This document shows positions 1 through 12,480 of a stretch of 64,000 nt of DNA, in pieces (positions within the stretch are counted from its first letter, which is position 1; each line of letters opens with the position of its first letter). The position numbers were made by a program, and so were the translations under genes. Source of the DNA: Membranipora membranacea (Eukaryota > Bryozoa > Gymnolaemata > Cheilostomatida > Membraniporidae). Below the pieces are notes generated by a model that saw nothing but the letters and a program-made list of their open reading frames with translations, did no database searches and was not told the DNA's origin. The stretch covers positions 28,765,387 to 28,829,386 of the forward strand of contig OU612069.1 in the NCBI GenBank assembly GCA_914767715.1. The letters run 5' to 3'.

Positions 1-990
1 GCAGATCCAGGAATACTATGTTTGCCATTTGTAAATAAATAGTCAGAACCCTAATCAATCATGTGGTGGCAAATAGCAAGCTTAGTTGCACTAGGATTGT
101 CATCTTTCAGCACACAATAACAATGTTTGAAATGGCGGTTATAGTATTCCCTACTTGCCAAATTTATTTTTTGCAATACGTTGAAATATTTTTGGCAAGA
201 ATAGTATGCGGTGGTGATCCTTGTAGTAGGGGAATTCTCTTATTCAACTTCAAAACAGCCAATCTTCAAACTTCAGTAAAATACGCAATCACTGCAGATT
301 AATACAGCAGAGTTTTGAATCTCTCGACATCACTACAACTCCATTTTGGCTTCATATTATTGGTATGTTCTCTACTGAATAGAAATTCTGAGATTGCTGC
401 CTTCTGTCTTGTTAACCATTATTCACTTGTACAGTCATTGCATTTAAAATTTAGAAGAACCCACCACATTTTATAAGGTTATCTGATGACAAGTACGGAA
501 TTGAAAAGTTCAAACTGCATAAATTAAAATAAATTTTAAAATTTGGTTGAGTTGATTTACTTGGGGTCAGAACTTTCCGAAATATATTCTTAGTATTAGC
601 AGGAATTACCGGAAAAAAAGAAGTCGTCACTTTGGTTTCAGGTCATTATTCTTCACAGGATGGTCACAAAGAATTTGTACTTGAACCTATGGATGTAAAA
701 AGACCCGGAAGATTTATATTTTTGGTAAGATATACTCGGAGTGACCTCCCAAATCCGAAAAGCTTAAATTGGTAAATTAACATCTTTAAAGTATCCTGAA
801 AAATTGCATAGTGATAGAATGAATGATTTTCCATATCTTCATCATCATTTATTTTCAATTTTTGTACCACAGTTTCAGAGCAAATAAAATGGGTGCATAT
901 AGAAAATATAAAAAGGGAGAATGAACGCAAATCTGATGAAAGTTTATATACCAGTTTATTTGGTTTATAAATAACGCATTAAATTGGATG
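1..990. other. No gene recognised
   Basis: AT-rich sequence with only short chance-length ORFs (under 90 codons). I see no conserved domain, clear exon or repeat structure before the GC-rich repeat begins near 992. Confidence 0.4.
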
Positions 991-991
991 G

Positions 992-1062
992 AAAACGCCC
1001 AAAACGGCCCGCGGCCCAAAACGGCCCGAGGCCCAAAACGGCCCGCGGTCCAAAACGGCCCA
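992..1062. repeat. GC-rich 16-17 bp tandem repeat
   Basis: About four tandem units of the form aaaacggcccgcggccc, with gcg/gag variants, lie directly before the 113-bp satellite. They stand out in base composition from the surrounding AT-rich DNA. The CGGCCC core recurs once in every unit of the following satellite, so the two arrays probably share an origin. Confidence 0.8.
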
Positions 1063-2110
1063 GCATGATTCATGAGTTCTCCAAGTCCCAAAACCTCTAA
1101 AAAATGAGTTAAGTCAACGAACTTAAGTTTTTGGGAAAAATCTTAAGTTTTCAAATATTTCGAAAAACCGGCCCATCTTGGTTTTTGAGTTCTCCAAGTC
1201 CCAAAACCTCTAAAAAATGAGTTAAGTCAACGAACTTAAGTTTTGGTGAAAGAAACTCAAGTTTTCAAATTTTTCAAAAAACGGCCCATCTTGGTTTTTG
1301 AGTTCTCCAAGTCCCAAAACCTCTAAAAAATGAGTTAAGTCAACAAACTTAAGTTTTTGGGAAAAATCTTAAGTTTTCAAATTTTTCAAAAAACGGCCCA
1401 TCTTGGTTTTTGAGTTCTCCAAGTCCCAAAACCTCTAAAAAATGAGTTAAGTCAACAAACTTAAGTTTTGGTGAAAAAAACTCAAGTTTTCAAATTTTTC
1501 AAAAAGCGGCCCATCTTGGTTTTTGAGTTCTCTAAGTCCCAAAACCTCTAAAAAATGAGTTAAGTCAACGAACTTAAGTTTTTGGGAAAAATCTTAAGTT
1601 TCAAATATTTCGAAAAACCGGCCCATCTTGGTTTTTGAGTTCTCCAAGTCCCAAAACCTCTAAAAAATGAGTTAAGTCAACAAACTTAAGTTTTTGGGAA
1701 AAAACTTAAGTTTTCAAACTTTTCGCAAAAAAGGCCCATCTTGGTTTTTGAGTTCTCCAAGTCCCAAACCCTCTAAAAAGTGAGTTAAGTCAACGAACTT
1801 AAGTTTTTGGGAAAAGAACTTAAGTTTTAAAATTGTTCGTAAAAAAACGGCCCATCTTGGTTTTTGAGTTCTCCAAGTCCCAAAACCTCTAAAAAATGAG
1901 ATAAGTCAACAAACTTAAGATTTTTTGAAAGAAACCGAAATTTTCAAACTTTTCGCAAAAAAACGGCCCAGCATGATTTTTGAGTTCTCCATACCCAAAA
2001 CCTCTTAAAATTGAGTTAAGTCAACGAAATTAATTTTTTGTGATAAAAAAGTTTTCAAACTCTTCAAGAAAATGGCCCAGCATGATTTTTGAGTTCTTCA
2101 AGTCTTGAAA
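1054..2110. repeat. 113-bp tandem satellite, about 9 copies
   Basis: Head-to-tail copies of a roughly 113-bp unit. Each contains cggcccatcttggtttttga, then gttctccaagtcccaaaacc, then a ttaagtcaacgaacttaag motif that is nearly palindromic. Central copies are very similar; the last two (from about 1960) are more diverged, with cagcatga replacing catcttgg. That is the usual pattern at an array edge. Small T-run and A-run length differences separate the copies. No reading frame persists across units. Confidence 0.9.
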
Positions 2111-2399
2111 CCTCTGTAAAACAACAAGTCAACAAAGTTAAGTAAATTCTAACCTGATAGAAATAAATGTAACAGTTGACTTAACAGTGGCTTAGGACAA
2201 AAAATATTATGTAAATGCAAGGATGTCTAATTTACGTGCAGAATGTGTTTGTTTTCGTAGTACACTTCTCAATGTAGTTTACACCACTGTATATTTCGTT
2301 TATTTTTCATCAGAGCACTCACAGAACAATGATTGGATAATATAATATTGACAGAGATTGAACTAGACAATGACAAACATACAGTGTAGTGAAGTTTAA

Positions 2400-3214
2400 C
2401 TAATCATATTCCATTTCTTCCATCGTAATTGCAGATATGCCTAGCTCATCAGCCTGATATGCACTGAACCGTAGTAGGTCTTTGAGGTTTTTCGTACGAT
2501 TAAATTTATCAAAGGCTGAAAAAATTGACCTATTTATTTTAAGAAAACGTTTGTTCCTAATCCTGGTAGCCTCTCCCACCTTCACCAGCTGCACCTGTCT
2601 CAAGGCCTCCTTGGCCTCTAAGGCAAGCCTTGCCATGAGCTTCCACGTGTTTGATTTTGCTTTGGTCAGGTCATTCAGCCGTTTGTGGTAGCCTATGGAA
2701 GAATAATAAAACCAAATGACAGTATACAAATTGGCAGTTAATCACAAAATTATTAATACGAACACACCGGCAGATTGTCAGGTCCTCAGTTACTTCAGCA
2801 TTGTTAGAAAAGATGCTAAATATTATTATTGTGTTGATCTGAAAGATGTTCAGTAAAAAATAAACAAATCGAATCATTTTTTGGAAAGAGAAAAAAAACC
2901 ATTGTAGATAAATACGCAACAAGCATTGTAAACAGGCGTTGCATTCCCTTTGATGATCCTTGGATTTTCCCTACCTTCTAAGTCATTATTGGTACGTATC
3001 TTTCGACCAAATACTGAAACCTCTGTTGGCTTCCATCTCCTTGTCCAAACATTTTCATAATACAACAACAATTCTTTGGCAGGGGCTGACTTTGCCATTT
3101 CTCTTAGCCAACCTAGTGCTGGAACCACTCCCTCAGGTGGAAGTAGCGCTAGTCCCATTACCATCTGGACAAATTGTTTGGTCTCACTATCCTGGCAATA
3201 TTTCCTGTACCATC
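2400..3214 (-). CDS. MULE-transposase-like protein, last two exons
   Basis: Two minus-strand exons fit together: 3214-2975 (phase 1 at both ends) and 2692-2400 (ending in TAG). The splice joins ...RTNNDLEG to YHKRLND, reconstituting the NN-x-x-EG-x-H signature found near the end of Mutator-like (MULE) transposases and proteins derived from them. Upstream residues (about WYRKYCQD, LALLPPEGVVPALGWL, YYENVWTRRW) also fit the C-terminal half of that family, and the Glu of DLEG is probably the third acidic catalytic residue. The last exon is Lys/Arg-rich and helical-looking. The reading frame is intact over 177 codons, but no N-terminal exons carrying the first two Asp residues could be found upstream. 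It is either a host gene derived from a transposase, with distant 5' exons, or a 5'-truncated relic. Upstream splice acceptor: cacag before 3214. Confidence 0.6.
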
Positions 3215-6200
3215 CTGTGTTTCAAAATATAGGGGATGTTTAGTTTTAAGCGTGACCAGTTATAACATATTCTGGGCTAGGTATTTGATTGATTTTGTAC
3301 CTGTTGGTAACTGCTTCATAACTGGCACAGGCTTATCTATGACCAGAGCAGCATAGATTAGGCCCAGCGACTTAACATATAGGTTACAAGCCTTTAAGTC
3401 TTTTGAAAACTGCATTCTACGATCAGTAATTAGATTTTGGCGTCGTATTTAAATTGGACTACTGGATCGTACACCAACACTAAGTACCAACATTTCCAGT
3501 CGATGATGCTGATAGGGTGCTACCATAGATATAAAAACTGTTTTTATGTCTATAGGTGCTACATATAATACTAACATTATTTTAATATAATTTTGATTCA
3601 AAAAGAGGTAAACCTTGCTGTCTATCATAAAAACATAACCCCCTTGTGAAGGCATTTTAATTTTAAAGTACAGTTAAATGTAACAGAAATGATAATTTAT
3701 GTGAAGTTCATCAGAGGCATAGTCGACCAGATGTAATATTTCCTGAAACCTGAACACCAACCGCTCAGCCCAAACCCAAACCTATAACCTAAACCAATAA
3801 TTAATTAGATAGAACACATGTATGGTGTGTATACAATACATGATGGGCTTTTAGAAAGATACTGAATAGTACCCATGCCTAATTTCACAATAAATGCTTG
3901 TGGCCCACTTGGTATAAGTGAAACAGAAATGGAAAGATCCCGGTCTTCATAGACAAATGCCTAATGCAATACTAGATGAATTATTTTGGTGCAATTGAAA
4001 ACATAGCAGTTGATACTGATGCATGGCAAACTTTGCATGTCATTTGCACATCATAACAGTGCATTTTGAAGTTATTCATATTTACTGGTGACAAGCCAAA
4101 CCATTGGCAAACGAGTGTAATGCCTCTTCTATTCTCTGCCTCTAGCAGCCTAGTTTGGGATTGGCATAAACAATACTTGGACATTTTCTCAAGTGGTCGA
4201 GTGTGGTATACAAGAATTTGTGCTTTGTAGACACCTATGAATAACGATGATTAGCTGTCAGTGTATGATACAGTTATCTGTTATTCTATATCTTCACCCT
4301 TCAAAATTATAAGATCGTATTGCAACGTTAAATTTCAAGCATGACAATGGTATCTAGGCACCCTCTGAAATAAAAAATCAATCATTAAGAATCCGTATAA
4401 TTTGCAGCGGATAATTTTAAATCACTGTAGCTTTAGCATACTTGAAAATATTAAAGTGTGTTTTTACCATTTTCTTTGCTAATGTTTGGATTGGAACTTG
4501 ATTGGGGAAGGTGTATAACATAATCCTCTGTTTCAGGAAAACCAAAAGAACCTTGAATGCTGCTAACCCCACATGAATTTAATACGGCCAGGTTATCGCT
4601 TTAAGTTCACTGGGCGGTTTATACCCCTCTTGGTCACTATATATAACATCTCATGCCTGGTATGTCAGCAGTGGTTTAAAACATAGCTGAATGTAGTCAT
4701 TAGTACCCATCACTAAGTTTTTTACATCAAGAGAAGATGGTGGCTGTCTGTTTCCATGTGTATCTTCTTGAATCACTAATTTCTCTGATTTTTCAGGTTT
4801 GTAATGTTGTAATTGTTTTTAATAAATTGTTGGTATTGTATTTTTTTCTATCGCAGCCCTTCCAAAAAACTGCTCACAGAAAATCAACTGTGCTAGATAT
4901 TTGACATCGAAGCACCTTTAGTGCTCAACCTTGATTGCAATTCCTCAAAACTATCCTAAGCACCAACTATTTTGTTAATTCCTGACTGACCACATCCTAG
5001 CGGCTGCGGTAGAATCTTAATGACATACCCCACTTAAATTATTGCATACCTGCCAGAACAAATTAATTATTGAGGGGATGGAAGGACACAGTTTGTCATG
5101 GACAGAGTAGTCCCCTCATTAAAGCTTGCAGGAAACCGCATTCAGATTTTAGCTAAATTTGGTTAGGAAATCCGACTCCAAAAGTTTTAGATCCCGGGGT
5201 TTTGCTCTGTAGTGCAATAGTAACAAGCCTTTATTCTAAGATTTGGAGACTCAGTATCAGAATACAAGACACATTCCTAGCTGCGAACATTATTTCCACA
5301 ATTTTTTTCCAGTGACAGATCAGGCCCAGACATAATCAACCACTGTTGTCTCCATTAATCTTGCCATTTTAAGAATTCATGTATTTTTATTTAATTGCAA
5401 ACACTACCATGGGTGTGGAATTATTTGATGTTAAGGCAGTGCAGTAAATTTTTGTCCACTATATAGTCATTGATGCTAGTCCTGGTATAGAACTGCTGAA
5501 ATAAGTCACCTCTTCTGCACAGAGTGACATGAAACAATATGTTGTAGATTTGCACTACTCTGGTACTGTTTCACATATGAAGGGCAGGTTTCACCCACGT
5601 GGAATAAGAATCCAGTCATGATGAGCCCCATAACCCAGAGCGAGGCAGGAATAATTAGCAAAGTATGGAGGGTGAAATGCCTGTTCCTTGCGCCCTCGAA
5701 TAGTAACCCATTTTGATTTGGAAAAGCCATCTCACATGTATACACCCAATGCCTTAGCTCCAATCCATGTAAAGTCATATCTAGAACAAGCTACAATATT
5801 AATGTTGTAGATACCAATGGTCAATAAAACTGTCTGAGTTTCTCATGTTGGTACTCATTAACCTTTAACACATGGAACGAAATAAGTGTGAAATAATTAT
5901 AGTTTTCCAGCCTCTCAGGACTTTTTTACACTTAATGTAGTCTCGGTGACTATATGCGCCTCTAGCTTGGAAAACGATTATAATATGTAAATGCCTTGAA
6001 TGATCTTGTGAGCATAAGCCCCGTGAAAAGAGGTTGTCTGTAACTGTTATAGACAAAACCGTTTTACTCTCTGGTCGTAACTCTGAGCCTGTTACCTCTG
6101 GATGTTCATCAGACACAGGTATAAGTACCTTTGGTAATTTGTTACATTCCTTACAAACAATGCCTGTAATGGACTGTGGTAAGAGCGCAACAAGGTGATG

Positions 6201-6539
6201 TGACGCTCTTACAGAGAAAACATATCCTTACAAGATAAATGAATAATAGGAAATGCAATGCTCGGCCTGAACACATCAACTTGACAAACCCATTTTAAAA
6301 ACCAGAGCAGAAACCATGTATACAATTAATACTTTGCAAGTCTGCCAGCAACAGATGATCATATGAGATCAGACTGTTGCTAAGCCCCCTACATATGCGG
6401 AGACATTATCCCAACTCGAAAAACAGGAGATAATCGAGAAACTTATCTATCAATATTATCTATTTATAGTGGTAGCAAGGATGCTACAACATATCCTGAC
6501 ACGTATTCCCACGTGGTGAACTGGTAGGAGAACGGTCCC
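3215..6539. other. No gene recognised
   Basis: About 3.3 kb of AT-rich DNA with ORFs below 100 codons and no recognisable domain. The stretch just upstream of the MULE-like exon (3290-3480) was inspected for further minus-strand exons and gave none that splice in frame. Confidence 0.35.
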
Positions 6540-6935
6540 TTTTATCACGATGTTGTGCGACCAATTGAACACATAGCTATGACGTGTTAACTCCAATGTA
6601 GCAACCTGTTAACTATGTAGTAGTCTCGGAATAACCCCTTGATTTCATTATAACACTAATGGTATTTTAAGTGGAAATTTTCTTCAACGGGAGTAATGTT
6701 GGAGCATTTTTACGCGCTAGTAGATGCTCATGCTAGTCTATGACTCAACAACAAATTTCTGTAGTACCACCAGAATTGCATTGTACATAGTCTTGAAATT
6801 ACAAGTATCATGTGATCAGCACAGTCCTATGAGGCTGAAAATGCTTCGTCGGTGTGAAATCAGGAGAGCATTACATCTGTTGCAATGTTATTCTCTCTTA
6901 AAATCTAGTGTGAAAATTTTCAGACCCTAATAAAA
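6540..6935. repeat. Dispersed repeat R1, uninterrupted copy
   Basis: This segment recurs at 45600-46150, and its left part recurs at 36350-36420, continuing at 43003-43040. Shared blocks include aactatgtagtagtctc, ccccttgatttca, catgctagtctatgactcaa, agcacagtcctatg and atcaggagagcattacat. This copy preserves the site into which the LINE at 36421 inserted in another copy. No ORF is conserved between copies, so it is probably an old non-coding or non-autonomous element. Confidence 0.7.
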
Positions 6936-8567
6936 TTTGCTAAAAATATATGCAGCAAACATATCATTTACAATTCTTTGTAGTATAATTCCAACCCTAT
7001 GACATAGTAAATATTTAAATCATATTTCTTTTTGTCAATGGCATTATTGGGGGGAGGGGAAGAAATGATTTTGAACGGTCAAAATTTACAGTGGCTGAGA
7101 CAATTCTTAAAAAAGTCACATTGCTTCACTCCTAGTTTTCACCTGGTTGCAAGGCAGTTGATGTCACCAGAGCTTTCATTTTTATGGATGGAATAGCCTT
7201 TTTATTAGTCTCTTGCGTCAAATCGATTGCAGACAGGAGTAATTTCATTAAATGATAGGATTCAGTGAAGACAGGACAGTGTTTTTTCCCTCAGGGAAGA
7301 TATATGATTCTCATCATGTCGTAATAACCTTATTTTTTTGCCCAGATCACCACCAGTTTGAACATTTCTCATTAACTTGATCAAAATTGCAGATTCCTGA
7401 ACAATAACAATACTTGGAAAAATACAAACTAAATAAAACATGAATCAACTATGCTAGTCTACCAAGACCACATGTTCAGATTTACTCCTATACAAGTCAG
7501 GTCGATAACAGCGCACTGGGTATCTTTTTACGAATGTTTATTACATATGATAATAATATTGACAAACTCAAGGTGCCCTCTAGTCAAACTCGTTGAATCC
7601 CTAATAGCAGCAGCGGTGCGGACTCAGAGTCAATGTGATGACAACAGGACAGTGGACATTCATATCACTTTCAGATCAGAATAAACACATTATTAGTCCT
7701 TAATCATAATTACCTCCAAAAATTTGACCGTCCCCTGTTGCCTCATCAGCATAGGATATGATTGAATTGAAGGTTATTACCACATGAGTCATAATGAAAA
7801 AATGGGACTGTTGGAATATAACTTGCAAGGATTAGAAAAGCACTTAAAAGACTGAGCTGCTTTTTATGGTAAAGTTTTGATGCTGATAAACTGAGAGAAC
7901 AGGTTGCAGGTTCTCAGGCTATATTCAGTTTTGAAGTCTACACAATCAGTAAACTCACTTAAACTGGTGCTCTCTTTCAATTTGTCATAACAGTTTTTAC
8001 ATATGGTGGGTTTAAGTTGACATGCCTTGTTCAATTATCACCCCGCAAATAAGGATATTAAAAAGGAAATTCAATCAGTTTGATGATACTTATGGTACAA
8101 TTGCGTCTCTTCACTACTCATAATCAAGCAGAAAATTCAACATCCTGCTGTAAGTTCATGTGTTCAGTTAAAAAAAAAATTTATACCTGACACTCCTGTT
8201 GAAATTTGACATGACATTTACACACATTTTCAATTTAGGCCTTTACTTTCCATGCTTGAATGTTCATATTGAACCACATGTTGGAAGTATTGTTATAAAT
8301 CTCTGCAGTACATTATTAAATATTACAAACACTCAATATTCATCCAATTGTGTGAGTAGACAATTTTAAGAGTATGCACAACATACTTCTGTGATTATGA
8401 TAGGACATAATCATCATTCTGTGAGAACTCAAAAAGTTCCACTAAACTGTCCATAATACAACGGAATTAATTAAACAGAATACCAGAAAATATCCAATAT
8501 CCAATATCTCATACTGACTGACAAGGATTATCGGTTTTTTGATGTAGTGAAAAGGGAAAGTCATCAA
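6936..8567. other. No gene recognised
   Basis: AT-rich non-coding sequence. The 77-codon ORF at 7451 has no recognisable domain or splice context. Confidence 0.35.
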
Positions 8568-8701
8568 CTAGACATGAACTTCAACATGGTGCAGATTCAG
8601 TGCTTTGTTCGCCTCCACAGCAGTGATTCTTACATATCTACCAACTATGGCTTTATAACACAGACGAAGTCTGATAGGAGGCTGATGTCCTGGAGAATAT
8701 G
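8568..8701 (-). pseudogene. F5/8 type C domain C-terminal remnant
   Basis: The minus strand reads YSPGHQPPIRLRLCYKAIVG, then RYVRITAVEANKALN, ending EVHV and TAG. It matches the last part of the F5/8C exon at 8957-9183 with several amino acid changes. Only the 3' part of the exon is present, with no acceptor, so it is a partial tandem duplicate downstream of the intact gene. It is older than the near-identical inverted pair, judging by the number of replacements. Confidence 0.75.
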
Positions 8702-8734
8702 ATAATTATTTAATAATTATCTTTAGTTACGTAC

Positions 8735-9175
8735 GTTTAGTACGGTGAGTATCACATACATACATACACAATAAAATATCTCATACACCGGTGCCTGATT
8801 AATCTGGCCCTGAACTACAATATAAGTAAAATTAGGACACAATGTCTCAAAACTGATTGGGGATTTGAACTCAGTACTAAAGTTAGCGTCACACAAACTC
8901 TTGTGATGCCAATCTGTCATGATCATGGACATTCGACATGGCATGTGAGACATAAACTAAACATGAAGCTCAACTTCAAACAAATTCAGTCCTATGTTCA
9001 CATCCACTGCAGTGATTCTTACATATCTACCAACTATGGCAGAATAACACAGATGAAGCCTAATAGGGGGCTGATGTCCTGGAGAATATGAGCACGCTGA
9101 TTCAGTCAGGCGCTCTCCAAACTCTCCACAAGTCACACACATAGCTACCGATATCAGCACATTCTTTAGTCTCAG
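8735..9175. repeat. Inverted repeat arm A (F5/8C last exon + 3' UTR)
   Basis: Reverse complement of 16111-16550 with only scattered mismatches (for example two in the first fifty bases of shared exon). Similarity covers the last F5/8C exon and about 220 bases of 3' UTR. It stops a few bases after the splice acceptor at one end and near a small hairpin at the other. Confidence 0.85.
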
Positions 9176-11140
9176 TTCAACATCTGTGGATAGAATCATC
9201 AATCAGATTGATTTAAACATGTCTGAAAATGATAGGTATTATGAGTTAGTAGGTAAGGGAGAGGAACAGCATAGGATTTTTTGGCTATATAATCATTGAT
9301 AAAAAAACGAATGCAAATACAATAATTAATCGAGATAAATAACTCTACCTTAAGTGTTAAAGGGATTCCAAAGTTTCAAAGACTGTCATGCTCAAATGCC
9401 TTCAAACTGCCCTGAATAGGTTTGAAAATATGTCCTAGCCTCAAATTTGACATTTATATTCAAAATATTGCAGTTGTAAAATCCTACATTTTTTTGACCT
9501 ATATAATCAAGAAAATATAACTAGATCAGATAACTCCTTACTTAGACCATGGAATATTTCCTTTCCTCCTGTCCCCAAGTGCTAGTATTTCAGCCTGAGA
9601 CTTATAACAACAGGCATTTTGCTTTGGTGGGTTATTGTGCAGTGCCCATTTTACTCTGCTTAATTTAAATAGAACTTAGCCTAAGCTATGTGCAGTAGTC
9701 CACATCCGGATTACAATCACGACCAGTTTTATTATGCTGTATGCAGGAGTATGATAGCATGCAAGGTATATTGATTACACAGATTAGCAATTGACGTCAC
9801 AATAGGTCACGATGAGCATGCGCACTGCCCTAAAATCGGACTTGTAAGTAATTTCTTGCTGTTTAGCTGAAAATGTGTTGACCTAATCTTTGCATTAAAT
9901 GCCACATCCCTAGGTTATTGACCCACATTAACAGTCAAGAATGCATGAGAAACATCCAATGTTGTATAATTAGCTATATCTGTGCTCGAAATATATATTC
10001 TAAGGTTAGAGGAATCAGATTATAATGTAGTCAAAATGCAGTCTGAAACTTTGGAGTCCCTTTAATCAACTCAACAACTACCTAAATAATTGCAATACAA
10101 TTTTGTCTCAACATTTTGAATTCCTCTCAGAAATCACCAGCTACAAGGATGTCACCTGGAAATCTCAACTCGACATGAAGTGAGTGTATTAATTACCATT
10201 GTAGGTAGTTAATTACCCGGAATAATTTCGCTGACGCGGTTCCAGATCTTCACTCCTCTCACAGCAGCAGGGTTAACCAGATTTATCTGTAGCCATGGAG
10301 AGATCTCTCGGAGAGTATGAGCCATTGAACCACTGCCACCATTATATATCCCATCTATGGCTTCTGAACCATTATAGTTGTTGCTAAACATGCTCGATAG
10401 CTCAGCAGTTACATTTCCATCTGCAACACATAAGTTGAAATGTTTTGAGAAAACACTTTTTGTGGGATAGATGACAGAGCTTCATGTTACTGATGGATTA
10501 TGGTGAACTAACCTTAGTAGATAGAAGAATAGAGTGGAGCAGAGTCCAGACCACAAAAAGTGAGGTAAAAGTAAATGAGATTAAATGCCCATCTCAGCAG
10601 AGTGGAGTGCTTTTGATCATTTTCTCAAACTGAAGTGAGCTTGAGTACGAGTAGGTGACTAAAACTGCCAACATCTGCACTACACTATTTAACTCTTTAA
10701 AACTCTTTTCACAGTGCAAAGAAACTTATAAAACTGTTACTCAAATAGAAAAAATAGCGTGGGTAGACAATGCTAAACCTGGGAGACCAGATCATGAATG
10801 TAGAAGTATCAGCATTTAAGTTTTCACCTATTATCATAGCAGATGTTGCGTATTCTTCTGGTCTTTTTGCAAACACTTGCACATCTCCTCCACCAGGGGT
10901 CAGCCAGTTGTAGATAAAACAGTTTGGATCTGATGTGCTAGCCTGCAGTTCATAGCTGTAACCTTGACATTCTGATACCACTAGGCATGTAATCGCACAG
11001 CTGATCATAGATGAGGTGAATATTGACTGTTGAGGGTTGTTGTCAACCCTGTAGAGCAGATACACCGCCTCTGTTTTATTTGCAGCTGTTAAGTTTGAAC
11101 AAACAAGTATCAGGAGAACCACATAACTTATTCTTCCCAT
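8957..11140 (-). CDS. Secreted PAN/apple + F5/8 type C (discoidin) protein
   Basis: Three minus-strand exons: 11140-10828, 10420-10217 and 9183-8957. All joins are phase 1 and they sum to 744 nt (247 aa). Residues 1-20 (MGRISYVVLLILVCSNLTAA) are a signal peptide. Residues about 20-104 look like a PAN/apple domain (SCAITCLVVSECQGYSYE, with spaced Cys). Residues 105-247 form an F5/8 type C fold (SEAIDG, HTLRE-SPWLQINL, RGVKIWNR, then GRYVRITA and a C-terminal FEVELHV). F5/8C domains of this fucolectin/discoidin class bind glycans or membranes, so a secreted lectin-like adhesion or recognition role is likely. I chose the ATG at 11140 because the open frame further 5' runs through the TATA box and has no signal sequence. 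The first donor (G|GTGAAA) is the weakest part of the model. Related copies lie at 15678-16329 and 8568-8701. Confidence 0.75.
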
Positions 11141-11191
11141 ATCTGCAATCTTACAGAGACACAATGTGCTCAAATCTCTCATGTACAGAGC

Positions 11192-11203
11192 TATATATAT
11201 AAA
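11192..11203 (-). promoter_or_regulatory. TATA box of the PAN-F5/8C gene
   Basis: A TATATATA run on the minus strand lies about 55-60 bases before the ATG at 11140, placing a start site near 11165-11170. The same TATA-to-ATG spacing is seen for the TSP1 gene at 51211. Confidence 0.5.
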
Positions 11204-11229
11204 GCTCGGTGACTGACAACACTGCATTA

Positions 11230-12030
11230 TTGATTTCCCTAATACAGTATCAGATCAGCTACTATTTTATATGGTATATCTGTACTTGTAACCTCATTGT
11301 GATGTTATCATCATTTGAACATTTCCTTGGCTACAGCTTATAATGGATGTTATCAGACAGACAGTGACTGTTTATGTGCGGATGGTGCCACTAGTTATTA
11401 AGTCACAGGCTTCGGCATCTTATCAACATGGAGAAAAGTGAAGCGTTAGGAGTTGTACAGTGTTGATGTCCAATAATCAAGCAATACATTTTTTTCCAAA
11501 ATAAGACAAATAAAATTAACATTCAAATGTGCGAGATTAATTGAGCTCAGGAAAGGGAAAGAGAATTCTTTCTTAAGAAAATTAAACCATTGTAAAGTAA
11601 GTGAATGAAATAATGCACGATATTTGCTTAATCTAAAGCACTGAATAGTAGATAATGTTTATAAACAGATGAAAAATCAACACAGTGTGTAACGTAATAC
11701 TGATTTCATCTTGAATTAGAACACCACTAATTGTCAGAATGTAATCTGGAAAACATAGCACAACTAAGTCTTTCTTGACAAGAAAATTTAACCTCTATGG
11801 TTTTATTTTATCTGCTCCCATCTGGGGAAAGCTTGAGTAGAGAAGTAAATCACATATAATTATTTCTATCCATAGTTGCCAATACCATCACGGAAAGTAA
11901 AACATTAAAATATCTATTTGAGCTAAAATATGAAATTAAATCACATATGCTGATAACTATGAATGTATTTTTTCTACCGAATAGTCACACTATGTGCACG
12001 ATATTCTAGGAGATCAGTTAAATAACAGGA
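11230..12030. other. No gene recognised
   Basis: Intergenic AT-rich DNA upstream of the PAN-F5/8C gene, with no exon-like ORF. Confidence 0.35.
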
Positions 12031-12480
12031 ACTTAAAATCTACAGCTGTAATTATCAACATCAGTTCAGAAATATTATACTAAATCATGACGTCTCTTTA
12101 AACCTTTTCCTTCAATGTTCTGTTCTTCCTTCTTGAGTTTACTGCACAACCTAGAATTATCAAATTTACTAATCATGTTTATAATGAAAAGTGTTGTGTT
12201 AGTCCTCATTACCATCTCTTTCAATTTGGTTATAATTATTTAAAAATATCTCATATTATTTATCAAAAGCACAATTCAACTACAGGAAATTAAAATCCAT
12301 AGTTGTGTTTTATTTCATCAGTTAAGAAATATGACATATCATGGAGTCTCTGTAAGCCATGTCCTTCAATGATCTTTTCTCTCCTCTTGACCTGATTGTA
12401 TCAAAATTTATAATTAAATTTTAAATTAAAAATGTCATGATGGTCTATATTACTATCTCTTAATTTGTAATAGCTGGCTC
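12031..12480. repeat. Diverged tandem duplication, about 245 bp unit
   Basis: Two successive segments share order and wording: acaggaa-ttaaaatc, atcagtt-agaaatat, then tctct-taa-cc-t-tccttcaatg, a tcttgac/tcttgag block, and taccatctctt/tactatctctt. The second copy starts near 12280. They are strongly diverged, so this is an old duplication with no coding content. Confidence 0.5.

Noticed and set aside
855-1091. Minus-strand ORF rich in Gly-Pro-Phe-Trp-Ala-Arg
   Set aside because: It is produced by the CGGCCC tandem repeat; no start context, domain or splice support.
10709-11227. Longer reading frame start for the PAN-F5/8C protein at 11227
   Set aside because: The extra 29 codons overlap the TATA box and lack a signal peptide; the ATG at 11140 gives a clean one.
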